Below, piece by piece: positions 38,564 through 50,700 of a DNA stretch of 64,000 nucleotides. The stretch's first letter is position 1. Each line of letters begins with the position of its first letter. The translations under genes were made by a program, and so were the position numbers. The DNA lies in NCBI RefSeq assembly GCF_000189395.1, contig NZ_AEPB01000032.1:62001-126000 (forward strand), given 5' to 3'. The notes under the pieces were generated by a model, which ran no database searches, was not told where the DNA came from, and saw only the letters and a program-made list of their open reading frames with translations. This DNA comes from Planococcus donghaensis MPA1U2 (GTDB lineage Bacteria > Bacillota > Bacilli > Bacillales_A > Planococcaceae).

Positions 38564-39280
38564 ATGGCAGTAATCTCAATGAAACAATTGTTAGAAGCTG
38601 GTGTACACTTCGGTCACCAGACTCGTCGTTGGAACCCGAAAATGAAAAAATATATTTTCGTGGAGCGTAACGGTATCTACATCATCGATCTACAAAAAAC
38701 AGTTCGCAAACTGGAAGAAGCTTATAGCTTCATGAAACAAGTTGGCGAAGAAGGCGGAAAAGTGCTTTTCGTTGGTACGAAAAAACAAGCTCAAGACGCT
38801 ATTAAAGAAGAAGCAGAACGCTCTGGTAACTACTACATCAACCAACGTTGGTTGGGTGGAACACTTACTAACTTCGGTACAATCCAAAAACGTGTGAACC
38901 GTTTGAAACAAATTGAACGCATGGAAGAAGATGGAACTTTTGAAGTTCTACCGAAAAAAGAAGTTGTTCAGTTGAAAAAACAACACGAACGTCTTGTTAA
39001 ATTCCTAGGCGGTATCCGTGACATGAGTTCACTACCGGACGTAATGTTCGTAGTTGATCCTCGTAAAGAACGCATTGCAGTTGCAGAAGCAATGAAATTG
39101 AACATCCCGATCGTTGGTATCGTTGATACTAACTGTGATCCAGATGAAATCGATTATGTTATTCCTGCAAACGACGATGCAATTCGCGCAGTTAAATTGT
39201 TAACTGGTAAAATGGCGGATGCTTTGCTTGAGTCAAAACCGGAAGAAGATGAAGAAACTCAAGCTGAATCTGCTGAGTAA
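38564..39280 (+). CDS. rpsB: 30S ribosomal protein S2
   Basis: A 238-residue small-subunit protein. [27 protein letters not shown] and [15 protein letters not shown] are diagnostic, and the C-terminus is acidic. A strong AGGAGG site precedes the ATG. It is followed by a hairpin terminator and then tsf, the conserved rpsB-tsf-pyrH-frr order. Confidence 0.98.
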   Translation: MAVISMKQLLEAGVHFGHQTRRWNPKMKKYIFVERNGIYIIDLQKTVRKLEEAYSFMKQVGEEGGKVLFVGTKKQAQDAIKEEAERSGNYYINQRWLGGTLTNFGTIQKRVNRLKQIERMEEDGTFEVLPKKEVVQLKKQHERLVKFLGGIRDMSSLPDVMFVVDPRKERIAVAEAMKLNIPIVGIVDTNCDPDEIDYVIPANDDAIRAVKLLTGKMADALLESKPEEDEETQAESAE

Positions 39281-39293
39281 TTCACGATTACAC

Positions 39294-39332
39294 AGGTGAT
39301 AAGCGGCCAACCCCTCTTATCACCTTTTTTTG
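39294..39332 (+). terminator. Hairpin terminator between rpsB and tsf
   Basis: AGGTGATAAG (39294-39303) pairs perfectly with CTTATCACCT (39316-39325), followed by T residues. No separate tsf promoter was seen, so it probably acts as a partial terminator that lowers tsf relative to rpsB. Confidence 0.85.
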
Positions 39333-39369
39333 AGAAAATGGCTACAAATTATGAAGGAGGAATTTAATC

Positions 39370-40254
39370 ATGGCAGTTACAGCACAAATGGTAAAAGAAT
39401 TACGCGCAAAAACAGGCGCAGGTATGATGGATTGCAAAAAAGCTTTAGTACAAACAGACGGTGATATGGAAGCGGCAATCGATTTCCTACGTGAAAAAGG
39501 TCTTTCAAGCGCTTCTAAAAAAGCAGATCGTATTGCAGCTGAAGGAACAACTTCAATTCTTGTAAAAGATAACGAAGCTATTATCTTCGAAGTAAACGCA
39601 GAAACTGACTTTGTTGCGAAAAACGAAGGCTTCCAAACATTAGTATCAGAATTAGGCGAGCACTTGATCACAACTAAACCAGCTTCAGTTGAAGAAGCTA
39701 ACGCTTCTACAATGTCTAACGGCTTAACAGTTGCTGACCACATTTCAAACGCTATCGCTAAAATTGGTGAGAAAATCACTTTGCGTCGTTTTGAAATCCG
39801 CACAAAAACAGATGCAGATGCATTTGGACCATACCTACACATGGGCGGAAGAATTTCAGTATTAGTAGTTCTTGAAAACTCTACTGACTCAGATGCTGCT
39901 CGCGATATCGCTATGCACATTGCTGCATTAAACCCTAAATACATTTCTCGTGACGAAGTTTCTGCTGACGAAGTAGAACACGAGCGCAAAATCTTGACTG
40001 AGCAAGCATTAAACGAAGGCAAACCTGAAAAAATCGTTGCTAAAATGGTTGAAGGCCGTCTTGGTAAATATTTCGAAGACATTTGCTTGCTTGACCAAGC
40101 ATTCGTTAAGAACTCAGATCAAAAAGTTCGTGATTTCGCAGCTTCTACTGGTGGAACTGTTAAAGAATTCATCCGTTATGAAGTTGGAGAAGGAATCGAG
40201 AAACGTGAAGACAACTTTGCTGATGAAGTTATGAGCCAAGTTAACAAAAAATAA
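39370..40254 (+). CDS. tsf: Translation elongation factor Ts
   Basis: A 294-residue nucleotide exchange factor for EF-Tu. The N-terminal UBA-like domain has [19 protein letters not shown] and the next segment is [26 protein letters not shown], both diagnostic; [13 protein letters not shown] follows. A GGAGGA site precedes the ATG. A long open frame on the opposite strand is a composition artefact. Confidence 0.98.
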   Translation: MAVTAQMVKELRAKTGAGMMDCKKALVQTDGDMEAAIDFLREKGLSSASKKADRIAAEGTTSILVKDNEAIIFEVNAETDFVAKNEGFQTLVSELGEHLITTKPASVEEANASTMSNGLTVADHISNAIAKIGEKITLRRFEIRTKTDADAFGPYLHMGGRISVLVVLENSTDSDAARDIAMHIAALNPKYISRDEVSADEVEHERKILTEQALNEGKPEKIVAKMVEGRLGKYFEDICLLDQAFVKNSDQKVRDFAASTGGTVKEFIRYEVGEGIEKREDNFADEVMSQVNKK

Positions 40255-40280
40255 GAACGTTTATCATATGATTTAACTTG

Positions 40281-40308
40281 GGGAACACGAGAATGTGTTC
40301 CCTATTTT
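40281..40308 (+). terminator. Hairpin terminator between tsf and pyrH
   Basis: GGGAACAC (40281-40288) pairs perfectly with GTGTTCCC (40295-40302), followed by TATTTTT. Confidence 0.82.
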
Positions 40309-40335
40309 TCAATAAAAGTGTAACGGAGGGTACCG

Positions 40336-41061
40336 ATGAGTGTTCAGCAATATAAACGCATTGTATTAAAACTAAGTGGTGAAGCAATGGCAGGAGGACA
40401 GGGTTTCGGATTGTCCCCTGAAATTATCAAATCAGTAGCAAGCCAAGTAAAAGAAGTGGTAGAACTCGGAGTAGAAGTAGCAGTTGTTGTAGGTGGCGGA
40501 AACATTTGGAGAGGTAAAGTCGGTTCTGAAATGGGTATGGATCGTGCGACAGCTGATTACATGGGCATGTTGGCGACAGTTATGAACTCATTGGCTTTAC
40601 AAGATTCACTAGAAAAACAAGACGTAGAAACTCGCGTGTTGTCTTCTATTGAAATGCGCCAAGTAGCTGAACCATATATCCGTAGAAGAGCCATTCGTCA
40701 TTTAGAGAAAAAACGAGTTGTTATTTTTGCAGCAGGTACGGGAAATCCTTACTTCTCAACTGATACAACAGCAGCATTGCGTGCGGCAGAAATTGAAGCC
40801 GATGTCATTTTAATGGCGAAAAACAATGTTGACGGTGTATATTCAGCTGATCCGAAGACGGATTCAACTGCTGTGAAATATGAAGAACTTTCTTATTTCG
40901 ACGTGATTCAACAAGGTTTGCAAGTGATGGATTCAACTGCTTCTACGCTTTGTATGGACAATGATATCCCACTCGTAGTATTCTCTATTATGGAAAAAGG
41001 AAATATAAAAAGAGCTGTACTTGGAGAAAAAATCGGTACAGTAGTGAGGAGAACATTATAA
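40336..41061 (+). CDS. pyrH: UMP kinase
   Basis: A 241-residue amino acid kinase family enzyme that makes UDP from UMP. Key segments are [40 protein letters not shown] and [19 protein letters not shown]. The CGGAGGG site precedes the ATG. Its stop overlaps the frr start by 1 base. Confidence 0.97.
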   Translation: MSVQQYKRIVLKLSGEAMAGGQGFGLSPEIIKSVASQVKEVVELGVEVAVVVGGGNIWRGKVGSEMGMDRATADYMGMLATVMNSLALQDSLEKQDVETRVLSSIEMRQVAEPYIRRRAIRHLEKKRVVIFAAGTGNPYFSTDTTAALRAAEIEADVILMAKNNVDGVYSADPKTDSTAVKYEELSYFDVIQQGLQVMDSTASTLCMDNDIPLVVFSIMEKGNIKRAVLGEKIGTVVRRTL

Positions 41062-41618
41062 TGCCGAAATCAGTAATGAATGAAACTCAATCAAAAATGA
41101 ATAATGCAATCCAAGCTTTTTCACGCGATTTAGCATCAATCCGTGCTGGCCGTGCAACGCCATCAATTTTGGATAAATTAACAATCGATTATTACGGTTC
41201 TCCAACACCGGTCAACCAAGTTGCTGGGATTTCAATTCCTGAAGCTCGTTTGATCATGATTCAACCGTATGACAAATCGGTTCTTGGTGATATCGAAAAA
41301 GCGATTCTTAAATCTGACTTAGGTTTAAGCCCATCAAATGATGGCTCAGTTATCCGTTTAGCTGTACCGGCTTTAACGGAAGAGCGTCGTAAAGACCTTG
41401 TTAAGCAAGTGAAAAAAGAAGCTGAAGAAGCGAAAATTGGAATCCGCAATATTCGCCGCGATGCAAATGACGAGTTTAAAAAGCTTGAGAAGAAAAGTGA
41501 AATCACAGTTGATGACTTGCGTGGGTATTCCGATGATGTTCAGAAGTTGACAGATGACAACATTGCGAAAATCGATGAAATGGCAAAAGATAAAGAAAAA
41601 GGAATTATGGAAGTTTAA
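41061..41618 (+). CDS. frr: Ribosome recycling factor
   Basis: A 185-residue factor that splits post-termination ribosomes with EF-G. The sequence has [18 protein letters not shown], the [16 protein letters not shown] segment and [15 protein letters not shown] at the end. Translation is coupled to pyrH through a TAATG overlap. A strong terminator follows. Confidence 0.98.
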   Translation: MPKSVMNETQSKMNNAIQAFSRDLASIRAGRATPSILDKLTIDYYGSPTPVNQVAGISIPEARLIMIQPYDKSVLGDIEKAILKSDLGLSPSNDGSVIRLAVPALTEERRKDLVKQVKKEAEEAKIGIRNIRRDANDEFKKLEKKSEITVDDLRGYSDDVQKLTDDNIAKIDEMAKDKEKGIMEV

Positions 41619-41639
41619 ATCGAACTTCATCTTATGTTG

Positions 41640-41666
41640 AGCGTCCTGTTAAACAGGACGCTTTTT
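41640..41666 (+). terminator. Rho-independent terminator after frr
   Basis: GCGTCCTGT pairs perfectly with ACAGGACGC across a 3-base loop, followed by TTTTT. Confidence 0.93.
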
Positions 41667-41770
41667 CATGCCAAAAATTAAAGCTCTATTCTGAAAGAAG
41701 CGCACAATGCTGTTTTTTTTGATATGATAAGCAATAGACATGCCGATTTGTAATAGGTGGAGGATTAACT

Positions 41771-42562
41771 ATGTTTAATAAACTATTAAAAAGAAATACT
41801 GACGTGGTCATAGAAAACCACGATCGTTCAGTTTTAATTCCAAATGAAGAAGTTCCGGCGCATATTGCAATTATTATGGACGGAAATGGACGTTGGGCAA
41901 AAAAACGTGCATTGCCAAGAGTAGCTGGGCATCATGAAGGAATGAAGACGGTGCGCAAAGTGACAAAGCTTGCCAATGAACTTGGGGTAAGTGTATTAAC
42001 TTTGTATGCATTTTCTACAGAAAATTGGAAACGTCCGAAAATTGAAGTGGATTTTTTGATGCGTTTACCTGAAGAATTTTTAACGACATTTTTACCCGAA
42101 TTAGTAGAAGAAAATGTGCGCGTAGAAATGATGGGATATCATGAAAATTTGCCTAAGCATACACTTAAAGCTATCCAGAAGGCAAAAGAAGCAACTAAAA
42201 ATAATACAGGACTTATATTAAATTTCGCATTAAATTATGGAAGTCGCGCAGAAATTGTTGATGCGGTAAAAGATATTGCAGCGCAAGTAGCGAAAGGTAC
42301 GTTAACTCTCGACGATATAAACGAAGATCTTATTACAGGGGGGCTAATGACAAAAGGTTTGCCTGAACCCGATTTATTGATTCGTACAAGTGGTGAAGTG
42401 CGTTTAAGTAATTTTATGCTTTGGCAATTGGCTTATACCGAGTTTTGGTTTACGGAAACCTTGTGGCCCGATTTTAATGAAGATTCCTTACTTGAAGCGA
42501 TTCAAATTTACCAAAATCGTAATCGCCGGTATGGAGGGTTGAAAGGAGACGAAGTGAAATGA
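41771..42562 (+). CDS. uppS: Undecaprenyl diphosphate synthase
   Basis: A 263-residue cis-prenyltransferase that makes the C55 lipid carrier for cell-wall synthesis. The signature HIAIIMDGNGRWAKKR contains the catalytic Asp, followed by STENWKRPK, and the C-terminal RTSGEVRLSNFMLWQLAYTEF. Its gene begins a membrane-lipid run (uppS-cdsA-dxr-rseP) after a terminator. Its promoter was not clear; TATGAT at 41723 is a possible -10. Confidence 0.97.
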   Translation: MFNKLLKRNTDVVIENHDRSVLIPNEEVPAHIAIIMDGNGRWAKKRALPRVAGHHEGMKTVRKVTKLANELGVSVLTLYAFSTENWKRPKIEVDFLMRLPEEFLTTFLPELVEENVRVEMMGYHENLPKHTLKAIQKAKEATKNNTGLILNFALNYGSRAEIVDAVKDIAAQVAKGTLTLDDINEDLITGGLMTKGLPEPDLLIRTSGEVRLSNFMLWQLAYTEFWFTETLWPDFNEDSLLEAIQIYQNRNRRYGGLKGDEVK

Positions 42563-43350
42563 AACAACGGATTATAACAGGTGTTATTGCAGCGGCTTTA
42601 TTCATTCCTTTTGTTATTTATGGAGGCATTCCGTTTATTTTACTTGTGTATATGTTAGGAACAGTAGCTTTGCAAGAACTTTTAAAAATGAAAGGCCGGA
42701 GCTTGCGTAGTATTCCTGGCCTTATTTCTCTGATAGCGCTTTATGCATTTATGCTTCCAACCCAATGGGCGCATAAAGTGTTTGAATGGACTGGTTACGA
42801 AAAAATTGAATTTGCTTTTTTGGCCGTTATTTTACTTTTGATACATACTGTTATTGTGAAAAATAGTTTTACTTTTGATGATGCTGCGTTTGCTATTATG
42901 GGAACGTTATATGTGGGGATAGGCTTTTTTTACTTTATCGAAACGCGTGAAGCGAGCCTGAGCTACTTAATATTTGCTTTGTTAATTGTCTGGTTTACTG
43001 ATTCCGGTGCTTATTTTACAGGACGTAAAATCGGGAAACGAAAACTTTGGCCGGAAATTTCGCCAAATAAAACGGTTGAAGGATTTATAGGCGGAATTAT
43101 TTGGGCGATTGGAATTGCATTAATCTTTGACTATTTTATCCCATTAAATCATTCCGTTATATTAATCGTAGTGGTAACTATTATTGCCTCTGTCTTTGGG
43201 CAAATGGGTGATTTAGTAGAGTCAGCGTTAAAAAGACATTTTAACGTGAAAGATTCAGGGACGATTTTACCGGGGCACGGAGGAATATTAGATCGCTTTG
43301 ACAGTATTTTATTTGTGATGCCGTTGCTTCACTTTTTACATTTCATCTAA
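42559..43350 (+). CDS. cdsA: Phosphatidate cytidylyltransferase (CDP-diglyceride synthase)
   Basis: A 263-residue integral membrane enzyme that makes CDP-diacylglycerol. Several hydrophobic segments cover most of the chain. The CdsA signature is at the C-terminus: SALKRHFNVKDSGTILPGHG followed by GILDRFDS. It overlaps uppS by 4 bases and precedes dxr by 16 bases. Confidence 0.95.
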   Translation: MKQRIITGVIAAALFIPFVIYGGIPFILLVYMLGTVALQELLKMKGRSLRSIPGLISLIALYAFMLPTQWAHKVFEWTGYEKIEFAFLAVILLLIHTVIVKNSFTFDDAAFAIMGTLYVGIGFFYFIETREASLSYLIFALLIVWFTDSGAYFTGRKIGKRKLWPEISPNKTVEGFIGGIIWAIGIALIFDYFIPLNHSVILIVVVTIIASVFGQMGDLVESALKRHFNVKDSGTILPGHGGILDRFDSILFVMPLLHFLHFI

Positions 43351-43366
43351 GAGAGGAAATTGCTAA

Positions 43367-44512
43367 ATGGTTAAGAAAATTATTTTACTGGGTGCTACAG
43401 GTTCGATTGGTGTGCAAACAGCTGATATTATCCGAGAACATCCGCATGAATTCAAACTTGTTGGATTTGCTGCTGGAAAAAACATGGACATTACACGTAA
43501 ACTAATCACAGAATTCAAACCAGAAATCGTTTGTGTTCAACAACCAGAAGATACAAAAACACTTGCGGCTGAATACCCGAGCGTAACATTTGTGAGCGGT
43601 GCTAAAGGTTTAATCGAAATTGCTGTGTACGATGCAGATATACTTGTGAATGCAGTGCTTGGCAGTGTTGGTCTTGAGCCTACATTAGAAGCGATTAAGC
43701 TCGGCCGGACGATTGCGATTGCAAACAAAGAAACGCTTGTTACGGCAGGTCATTTAGTAATGGATAGCGCTAGACATTATGGTGCCGATATTTTACCAGT
43801 TGATAGTGAACACTCTGCATTGTTTCAAGCGCTAAATGGCGAAAAAATTGGACAAGCTAGTCGGTTAATTTTGACGGCTTCTGGCGGCAGTTTCCGCGAC
43901 TTAACACGTGAGCAATTAAAGAACGTTACGGTGCAAGATGCACTCAATCACCCGAACTGGTCGATGGGCTCGAAAATCACCATTGATTCAGCTACTATGG
44001 TCAACAAAGGCTTAGAAGTTATCGAAGCACATGTATTATTTGATTTTGCGTATGCCGATATCGATGTCGTGCTTCACCGTGAAAGCATTATTCATTCGAT
44101 GGTTGAATTCCAAGATACAAGTGTAATGGCGCAACTTGGAACTCCAGATATGCGTGTACCAATTCAATACGCGTTGTCTTATCCGGATCGACTTTCACGT
44201 CCTGAAGCAAAACGTTTAAACTTAGCTGAAATTGGTCAATTGAATTTCAAAGAAATGGATTATAAACGTTTCCGGGCGTTGCAATTAGCATTTGATGCTG
44301 GAAATGCTGGCGGAACCATGACAACTGTATTAAATGCGGCGAACGAACAAGCTGTTGCCTTATTCCTTAATGAAGAGATTACGTTTTTGCAAATTGAGGA
44401 AATGATTGAACGTGCAATGGATCAACATGAAGTTTTAGCCAATCCTGATTTGGAAACGATTTTGCATGTAGATGCTGAAACAAGAAAATTCGTTCAAAAA
44501 ATGCTAAAATGA
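43367..44512 (+). CDS. dxr: 1-deoxy-D-xylulose 5-phosphate reductoisomerase
   Basis: A 381-residue NADPH enzyme, the second step of the non-mevalonate isoprenoid pathway that supplies UppS. The NADPH fold is [41 protein letters not shown] and [18 protein letters not shown](VN) are diagnostic. Its presence shows this lineage makes isoprenoids by the MEP route. Confidence 0.97.
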   Translation: MVKKIILLGATGSIGVQTADIIREHPHEFKLVGFAAGKNMDITRKLITEFKPEIVCVQQPEDTKTLAAEYPSVTFVSGAKGLIEIAVYDADILVNAVLGSVGLEPTLEAIKLGRTIAIANKETLVTAGHLVMDSARHYGADILPVDSEHSALFQALNGEKIGQASRLILTASGGSFRDLTREQLKNVTVQDALNHPNWSMGSKITIDSATMVNKGLEVIEAHVLFDFAYADIDVVLHRESIIHSMVEFQDTSVMAQLGTPDMRVPIQYALSYPDRLSRPEAKRLNLAEIGQLNFKEMDYKRFRALQLAFDAGNAGGTMTTVLNAANEQAVALFLNEEITFLQIEEMIERAMDQHEVLANPDLETILHVDAETRKFVQKMLK

Positions 44513-44554
44513 CTAAAGATCAAAACCGAATAAGTTTATAAAGGTGGGTTCAAA

Positions 44555-45814
44555 ATGGAAACGGTTATCTCGTTTATAATAATTTTCGGTGCTTTAGTTT
44601 TTTTCCATGAATTTGGTCATTTTCTTTTCGCAAAACGCGCGGGTATTTTAGTGCGTGAATTTGCAATTGGGATGGGTCCGAAAATTTTGGGCATCACCAA
44701 AGGAGAAACGCTTTACACATTACGCTTGTTACCAATTGGCGGATATGTGCGCATGGCGGGCGAGGATATGGATACAATCCAGATCCAAGCAGGCCACCGC
44801 ATCGGTATATTATTGAACAAAGAAGGATTAGCTAAAAAAATAATCATGAACCAAAAGCATGTTTATCCTGAAATATTGTTTCTTGAAGTAGAAGAAGCGG
44901 ATTTAGAAAAAGAGCTTTGGATTAAAGGTTATGACGAAGAAGAAAAATTAGTTCGTATTGATGTAGCGCGAGACGCTGTTGTTGAAGAAAATGGCAGAGA
45001 AGTTATTTTAGCGCCATACGATCGACAATTTGATTCGAAAACAGTTGGCAAGCGATTTATGACGATTTTTGCAGGCCCACTTTTTAATTTCATTTTAGCG
45101 TTTTTAATATTTACAGCACTTGGTATGATGCAAGGAGTTCCGACTTTTGAACCTGTCATTACGGAAGTAACGGATGAAAGTCCAGCAGCTGAGGCAGGAA
45201 TGCAAAATGGTGATTTGGTAACCTCGATAGAAGGAAATTCAATTGCTACATGGGACGAGCTAGTTGAGTCTGTACAAAACAATGCGGGAAACCCACTAGC
45301 TTTTGAAGTAGAACGTGATGGCGAGCCGTTAGACTTTACCATTACTCCTGAAGTTGCAGAGCAATCTGCTGAAGAAGTCGGTGTTATTGGTGTACTATAT
45401 CAAAGCCCGATGGAAAAAGACTTTCTTGGATCATTTGCATACGGCGCTGAACGAACCATCTTTTGGTTCAAAGAAATCTTCCGTTTGTTAGGAATGCTTG
45501 TGACTGGTCAGTTTACAATTGACGCATTATCAGGCCCTGTAGGTATCTACAAAACAACTGAAGAAGTTGCTAAATATGGTTTCTTCACATTGATGAGCTG
45601 GGCTGGTATGTTAAGTATCAACCTTGGTATTATGAACTTGCTTCCATTACCGGCGCTTGATGGTGGACGTTTAATGTTCTTTATCGTTGAAGCGTTACGT
45701 GGCAAACCAGTAGATCGGCAAAAAGAGGGGATGGTCCATTTTGTAGGGATTATGCTTCTCATGCTCCTTATGCTCGTTGTCACTTGGAATGATATTCAAA
45801 AGTATTTCTTCTAA
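44555..45814 (+). CDS. rseP: Site-2 intramembrane metalloprotease RseP (RasP)
   Basis: A 419-residue zinc protease that cleaves membrane-embedded anti-sigma factors and signal-peptide remnants. The zinc motif HEFGH lies in the first membrane segment, with the second zinc ligand in NLLPLPALDGGR near the C-terminus. A PDZ domain is present at about 205-270. A further hydrophobic segment is at the C-terminus. The gene follows dxr, as in most Firmicutes. Confidence 0.95.
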   Translation: METVISFIIIFGALVFFHEFGHFLFAKRAGILVREFAIGMGPKILGITKGETLYTLRLLPIGGYVRMAGEDMDTIQIQAGHRIGILLNKEGLAKKIIMNQKHVYPEILFLEVEEADLEKELWIKGYDEEEKLVRIDVARDAVVEENGREVILAPYDRQFDSKTVGKRFMTIFAGPLFNFILAFLIFTALGMMQGVPTFEPVITEVTDESPAAEAGMQNGDLVTSIEGNSIATWDELVESVQNNAGNPLAFEVERDGEPLDFTITPEVAEQSAEEVGVIGVLYQSPMEKDFLGSFAYGAERTIFWFKEIFRLLGMLVTGQFTIDALSGPVGIYKTTEEVAKYGFFTLMSWAGMLSINLGIMNLLPLPALDGGRLMFFIVEALRGKPVDRQKEGMVHFVGIMLLMLLMLVVTWNDIQKYFF

Positions 45815-45835
45815 TAGAAGCAATTTAGAAATAGC

Positions 45836-45866
45836 GGACAGGCGATTTATTGCCTGTCCTGAACTT
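45836..45866 (+). terminator. Weak terminator-like hairpin after rseP
   Basis: GGACAGGC (45836-45843) pairs perfectly with GCCTGTCC (45852-45859); the following T tract is poor, so it may be leaky. Confidence 0.55.
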
Positions 45867-45913
45867 TTAAAACTTTATTAAAAATTTTATAGTCAGTTGA
45901 GGTGTATTCTGGA

Positions 45914-47617
45914 ATGAAACAAACAGCAACGTTTATCCCGACTTTACGCGAAACTCCAGCGGATGCAGAAGTAAGATCGCATCAGTTATTATTACGCGCA
46001 GGCTTTATCCGTCAAAATACGAGCGGTATTTACTCATTTTTACCACTTGGAAAACGAGTACTTCAAAAAGTTGAAACAGTGATTCGTGAAGAAATGGAAG
46101 CTGCTAACAGCGTCGAAATCTTTATGCCGGCACTTCAACAAGCTGAATTATGGCAAGAATCAGGTCGTTGGTATTCATATGGAGACGAATTGATGCGTTT
46201 AAAAGATCGTAATGATCGTGAATTTGCACTAGGGGCAACTCATGAAGAAGTTATTACAAGCTTATTGCGTGATGAGATCAAATCTTATAAAAAACTACCG
46301 TTGAATCTGTTCCAAATTCAATCGAAATTTAGAGATGAAAAACGTCCTCGCTTTGGTTTATTACGCGGCCGTGAGTTTTTAATGAAAGATGCATATTCGT
46401 TCCATGCTACAACTGAAAGTTTAGATGAAACGTATGATGTAATGATGCAAGCATATACGAATATCTTTACGCGTCTTGGCCTAAATTTCCGCGCAGTTAT
46501 TGCCGATTCAGGTGCAATAGGCGGAAAAGACAATCATGAATTTATGGTGTTATCGGAAATAGGTGAAGATACAATCGCTTATTCGGATACGTCTTCATAT
46601 GCTGCAAATATTGAAATGGCTGCAGTGAATGTAAGTTATCCAGTTTCAGATGAAACTCCTGAAACGTTGGAAAAAGTTGCAACGCCAGGTAAGAATACTA
46701 TTACAGACGTTGCAGAATTTTTTGGAACTACTGCTGATAAATGCATTAAAACAATGGTCTTTAAAGCGGATGAGGAATTGGTTATCGTTTTAGCAAGAGG
46801 CGATCATGAAGTGAACGATGTTAAAGTTAAACACGCTACCGGTGCTACTGTTATTGAAATGGCTACACCGGAAGAGGTACAGCAATTATTAGGCTGTGAT
46901 ATCGGTTCGCTCGGGCCTATCAATTTGCCTGAAGATATTCGGTTGTTTGCTGACCATGCAGTAGAAAACATGGTCAATGGAATTGCGGGAGCTAACGAAA
47001 GTGGCTATCATTTTAAAAATGTTACACCAGGAAAAGATTTTACAGTTCCTGCTTTTCACGACTTACGCTTTATCCAAGAAGGCGACGCTTCCCCAGACGG
47101 ACAAGGAACAATTCAATTTGCTAAAGGAATTGAAGTCGGGCATATTTTCAAATTGGGCACAACCTACAGCATTCCGTTAAAAGGCACATTCTTAAACGAT
47201 CAAGGAAAATCAATGCCATATATTATGGGATGTTATGGAATTGGGGTATCACGTGTACTAGCTGCAGTTGCAGAACAGTTCCAAGACGAAAATGGCTTTA
47301 CATGGCCAGACGTTGTTGCTCCTTATGAAGTTCATCTAGTACCGGTTAATGTTAAAGACGACACACAACGCGAACTTGGCGAAGAACTGTATGCGTTATT
47401 AAAAGAAAACCGTTATGAAGTATTACTCGATGACCGTAAAGAGCGAGCGGGAGTGAAATTTGCAGATGCTGATTTAATTGGCTTGCCAATTCGCATCACG
47501 ATTGGTAAAAAAGCTGCGGAAGGAATTTTAGAAGTGAAAATACGTCGTACAGGTGAAACATTTGAATGGACACGTGACGAAGTACTTGAGAAAATACAGC
47601 AGTTTTTTAAAAAATAA
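45914..47617 (+). CDS. proS: Prolyl-tRNA synthetase
   Basis: A 567-residue class II synthetase of the bacterial type with an INS editing domain in the middle (about 235-390). Class II motifs are visible in the segments [24 protein letters not shown] and [14 protein letters not shown], and the C-terminal anticodon-binding domain follows. The ATG at 45914 follows GAGGTG at 45899-45904; a GTG 12 bases upstream lies in that site. Confidence 0.96.
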   Translation: MKQTATFIPTLRETPADAEVRSHQLLLRAGFIRQNTSGIYSFLPLGKRVLQKVETVIREEMEAANSVEIFMPALQQAELWQESGRWYSYGDELMRLKDRNDREFALGATHEEVITSLLRDEIKSYKKLPLNLFQIQSKFRDEKRPRFGLLRGREFLMKDAYSFHATTESLDETYDVMMQAYTNIFTRLGLNFRAVIADSGAIGGKDNHEFMVLSEIGEDTIAYSDTSSYAANIEMAAVNVSYPVSDETPETLEKVATPGKNTITDVAEFFGTTADKCIKTMVFKADEELVIVLARGDHEVNDVKVKHATGATVIEMATPEEVQQLLGCDIGSLGPINLPEDIRLFADHAVENMVNGIAGANESGYHFKNVTPGKDFTVPAFHDLRFIQEGDASPDGQGTIQFAKGIEVGHIFKLGTTYSIPLKGTFLNDQGKSMPYIMGCYGIGVSRVLAAVAEQFQDENGFTWPDVVAPYEVHLVPVNVKDDTQRELGEELYALLKENRYEVLLDDRKERAGVKFADADLIGLPIRITIGKKAAEGILEVKIRRTGETFEWTRDEVLEKIQQFFKK

Positions 47618-47636
47618 CAGCGAAATCTGATATGAT

Positions 47637-47675
47637 GAAAGGAAAGTACATATTGTACTTTCCTTTCTTTTTCTG
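47637..47675 (+). terminator. Rho-independent terminator after proS
   Basis: A perfect 14-base-pair stem (arms 47637-47650 and 47654-47667) with a 3-base loop, followed by a T-rich tail. An AGCTTA/TAAGCT inverted repeat lies 20 bases further. Confidence 0.93.
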
Positions 47676-47746
47676 CTTGCTTTAGAAGCTTATGAAAGAA
47701 CGTAAGCTAGCACTTTTCTTAAATCACTACCATGAAGGGGATAATT

Positions 47747-50700
47747 ATGACAAACGAGCAAGACTCCAAGATGCGATTCAAATTGCTACTTCAGCATCTC
47801 GAATTAACGGAAGATGTACACATGCCTTTTTTCGAAGAAGCTGAATTGACACGGATGACCGTCCATAAAAAAGAACGTTCCTGGAAATTTATTGTGAAAT
47901 TGAAGAATATCTTGCCGATTGACTTGTATCTATTATTAAAAGAACGTCTATATAGCACATTTTCTCCAATTGCTCGAGTTCAACTAAACATTGAAACCGC
48001 ACAAGAAACGGCACAGGAAGACTTAGTATTATCTTATTGGAAATATGCTGTTGAAGAATTGGCAGACATGGCACCGCCACTACGTGAGCGGTTATTGTCA
48101 CAAGCGCCAGTATGGAATGGCAATAAATTATTATTACAATGTAGTCATGAACATGAAATGATGGCATTAAAATCAAAATACAGTGATAAACTAGCAGGGG
48201 TTTACCGTCAATTTGGCTTTCCACATGTAGCCATTGATTTTCAACTATCAGACGAAAACCAAGAAGCTGCTCATGCGGCCTTCATGGCAGAACGTTTACG
48301 CGAAGAAGAAGAAATGGCGAAAAAAGCTTTGTCAGATATGAAAAAGCGGGAAACCAGTCAGAAAGAAAATGGGACTCCTTCAGGGCCGTTCCAAATGGGT
48401 TCTGCGATCAAACCGGATGAAAATATCGTGGATATTAAATCCATTGTGGACGAAGAACGCCGCGTAACAATCGAAGGTTATGTCTTTGATGCCGAAGTAA
48501 GAGAACTAAGAAGCGGACGTTCGCTGCTAACAGTCAAAATAACAGATTACACCGATTCAATTTTAGTGAAAATGTTCTCGCGCGATAAAGAAGATGCCGA
48601 ATTGATGGCCAATGCGAAAAAAGGCATGTGGTTAAAAGCGCGTGGCTCGATTCAGACGGATACATTCGTTCGCGATTTGGTCATGATGGCGCAAGATATG
48701 GTGGAGATCAAACCAGAACTGCGACGTGATACTGCTGAAGAAAAACGTGTTGAGTTGCATTTGCATACACCAATGAGCCAAATGGACGCGGTTTCGTCTG
48801 TTGATTCATTAGTAAGTCAAGCGGCAAAATGGGGACATCCTGCCATTGCCATAACTGATCACGCCGGTGTGCAATCTTTCCCTGATGCATACGCAGCTAG
48901 TAAAAAACATGGCATTAAAGCAATTTTTGGCTTAGAAGCGAATTTAGTAGATGATGGCGTACCGATTGCCTATGAAGAACGTCATGCGCTATTAGAAGAA
49001 GAAACCTTCGTGGTGTTTGACTTAGAGACAACGGGTTTGTCTGCTGTTTACGACACCATCATTGAGTTAGCTGCTGTAAAGATTAAAGGCGGTCAAATCA
49101 TTGATAAATTCGAAAGTTTTGCCAACCCGCATCACGAACTGTCATCGACGACCATCGATTTAACCGGGATTACAGATGACATGGTAAAAAATGCGCCAGA
49201 AGTAGAAGAAGTTATTCGCAAATACCACGAATGGGCAGGCGACCATATTATGGTTGCTCATAACGCGTCATTTGATATGGGCTTTTTGTATGTATGCTAT
49301 AAAAAATATGGCATTGATACCGTACACGCCACAATCGATACATTAGAGTTAGCGCGTATGCTTCACCCTGAATTAAAAAATCATAGACTGAATACATTAG
49401 CCAAAAAGTTTGGCATTGAGCTAACGCAGCATCACAGAGCCATTTACGATACGGAAGCAACTTCGTATTTGTTGACGCATCTTTTAAAAGAAGCGGATCA
49501 AAAAGGTATTTTGTATCATGATCAATTAAATGATTATGTGGGTAGTGGCGATGCATATAAACGGTCACGCCCGACACACTGTACATTGCTCGCGCAAAAC
49601 GACGAAGGGTTGAAAAACCTATTCAAACTGGTATCTGCTTCGCATATCAATTATTTTTACCGTGTGCCACGTATTCCGCGGTCGTTGCTGCAAAAGCATC
49701 GAAAAGGTTTGTTAGTTGGCTCAGGATGTGATAAAGGTGAAGTATTTGAAGCGGTCATGCAAAAATCGATGGAAGAAGTCGAAAAGACGGCTCAATTTTA
49801 TGATTACTTAGAAGTTCATCCGAAAGAAGTTTATTCTCATTTGATCGAACGAGAAATGATTCGAGATGAATGGAATTTAGAAGATATTATTCGCAAGCTT
49901 GTAAAAATCAGTCGCAAGTTAGAGATTCCGTTAGTGGCAACTGGCAATGTTCATTACTTGGATGAAACAGATGCTATATTCCGCCAAGTACTAATCGGTT
50001 CTCAAGGTGGAGCAAATCCGTTAAACCGTACGAAATTGCCAAAAGTCCATTTTAGAACAACAAATGAAATGTTAGATGCGTTTGATTTTCTTGGCAGTGA
50101 AACGGCGCATGAACTTGTAGTGACCAATTCATTGAAAATTTCTGACATGATTGATGTCGTGAAACCAATAAAAGATGAACTATATACACCGAAAATTGAA
50201 GGTGCAGACGAGGAAGTTCGAGAGCTAAGCTACAATATGGCTCAACAAATTTATGGCTCTCCTTTACCTGAAATTGTAGAAGCGCGAATTGAAAAAGAAC
50301 TGAAATCCATTATCGGTCACGGGTTTGCGGTTATCTATTTGATTTCCCATAAACTCGTTAAAAAATCATTAGATGATGGTTACTTAGTTGGTTCGCGTGG
50401 TTCGGTCGGGTCATCGCTCGTTGCAACTTTAACTGAAATCACCGAAGTAAACCCATTGCCACCGCATTATATTTGTAGAAAATGCAAAAAATCCGAGTTT
50501 TTTGATGATGGATCTGTCGGTTCAGGGTTTGATTTGAAAGACAAAAACTGCCCAGATTGTGATATTCCATATCAAAAAGAAGGGCAAGATATTCCGTTTG
50601 AAACGTTTTTAGGATTTAAAGGGGATAAAGTTCCCGATATCGATTTAAACTTTAGTGGTGAGTATCAGTCGAAAGCTCACAACTATACAAAAGAATTGTT

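Noticed and set aside
39342-40082. 246-codon open frame on the minus strand opposite tsf
   Set aside because: It mirrors tsf exactly, encodes a Ser/Arg-rich protein of no recognisable family, and has no ribosome binding site; tsf is highly biased in codon use, which keeps the opposite strand open.
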